Origin: Flavisolibacter sp.
GTDB lineage: Bacteria; Bacteroidota; Bacteroidia; Chitinophagales; Chitinophagaceae
Length of the DNA: 5,336 nucleotides
Assembly: GCA_013695175.1 (NCBI GenBank)
Contig: JACDAZ010000238.1
Coordinates: 1-5,336 of the forward strand
Direction: 5' to 3'
In this document: piece by piece, positions 4,911 to 5,336 of the stretch
Layout: the number at the start of each line of letters is the position of its first letter
Numbering within the stretch: the first letter of the stretch is position 1
Notes under the pieces: generated by a model
What the model saw: only the letters and a program-made list of their open reading frames with translations
Told to the model about the DNA's origin: nothing
Database searches by the model: none
Program-made: the position numbers and the translations under genes

Positions 4911-5336
4911 TTAGTTTTGTTTAACCAGTTGAATTTCACCCTTTAGTTTTAAATCTTCACCAGGCATAACACCACCGGATTCTAAAGCTGCATTATAGCT
5001 TATATCAAAATTTTTATGGTTAATTTTTTATTGATGGTAAACCCTACTTTTACATTACCCCATGGATCTCTGGCAATACCATATTTCTACTGAGAGGTTT
5101 ATTGGTTTGTTGTTTCTTTAATGGTTAATTTACCAAAAATGTTAAACATTCACCATCAAGTTTTTCTATCCTGGGTAATTAAAGATGATATCTGGATGTT
5201 TTTCAGCTTCAAAAAAATTTAGCTGTACGCAAATGAGCATCACGTGGCTCATTATTAGTATTATAGAAGCACATCGATTTTTGCTGTTATTGAAGCAGTT
5301 GTAAAATCATCACCGGTAGTTTCTACCTCTACACTG
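4911..5336 (-). pseudogene. YceI-family protein gene, frameshifted, 5' end off the window
   Basis: Pieces of a YceI-domain protein can be read in order by switching frames. They are FTTASITAKIDV, then TNNEPRDAHLRTAKFF, EAEKHPDIIFN, RIEKLDGEC, FGKLTIKETT, SVEY, IARDPWGNVKVGFTIN, KKLTIKNFDISYNAALESGG, and a final KLKGEIQLVKQN before TAA at 4911-4913. NNEPRDAHLR, HPDIIF and DPWGN are hallmark motifs. YceI proteins are periplasmic or secreted lipocalin-like beta-barrels that bind long isoprenoid chains. About eight single-base indels break the frame, near 5269, 5261, 5211-5217, 5171-5175, 5133-5147, 5104-5108, 5084-5086 and 5011-5015, many in homopolymers. The N terminus and signal peptide lie beyond the right edge. 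Either the gene is decaying or this end of the sequence has indel errors. The neighbouring genes, which also contain homopolymers, are intact. Confidence 0.85.

Overview
The window most likely comes from a Bacteroidota chromosome, probably close to Chitinophagaceae. The evidence is the AT-rich intergenic DNA, the absence of clear Shine-Dalgarno sequences, a glycine-zipper OmpA lipoprotein, a YceI-type gene, and one TTTG-N19-TTnnTTTG promoter candidate of the Bacteroidota type. The genus assignment is an inference. No rRNA, tRNA, CRISPR array, transposase or phage gene was seen.

Layout from left to right: (1) 1-243 is non-coding, GC-richer than the rest, and holds several imperfect inverted repeats. 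(2) 244-687 (-) encodes a small lipoprotein whose C-terminal half resembles the anti-sigma-K (RskA) C-terminal domain. (3) 906-1628 (-) encodes a glycine-zipper/OmpA peptidoglycan-binding lipoprotein, with a good intrinsic terminator at 835-862 and an inverted repeat just upstream of its start. (4) 1792-2094 (-) encodes an unrecognised 100-aa protein. (5) 2105-2430 (-) is a junction between two dead gene ends: the first 40 codons of a cupin-like gene are joined to a roughly 97% identical copy of the last third of the lipoprotein gene at 244-687. (6) 2701-2955 (+) encodes a small winged-helix-like protein, the only clear forward-strand gene. It converges on (7) 2980-3978 (-), an LLM-class (luciferase-like) oxidoreductase. 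(8) 4156-4725 (-) encodes a DsbA-fold protein that lacks the CxxC and has no cysteine at all. (9) 4911-5336 (-) is the C-terminal part of a YceI-family gene interrupted by about eight single-base indels and cut by the right edge.

The genes do not form an obvious operon or dedicated system. Most have their own intergenic space, several with hairpins. Two are cell-envelope lipoproteins, one is a redox-fold protein without redox cysteines, one is a flavin oxidoreductase, and the rest are small or decayed genes. I found no convincing new multi-gene system. The points most worth a second look are the cupin/lipoprotein deletion junction, the cysteine-free DsbA-like protein, and the heavily frameshifted YceI gene beside intact neighbours.
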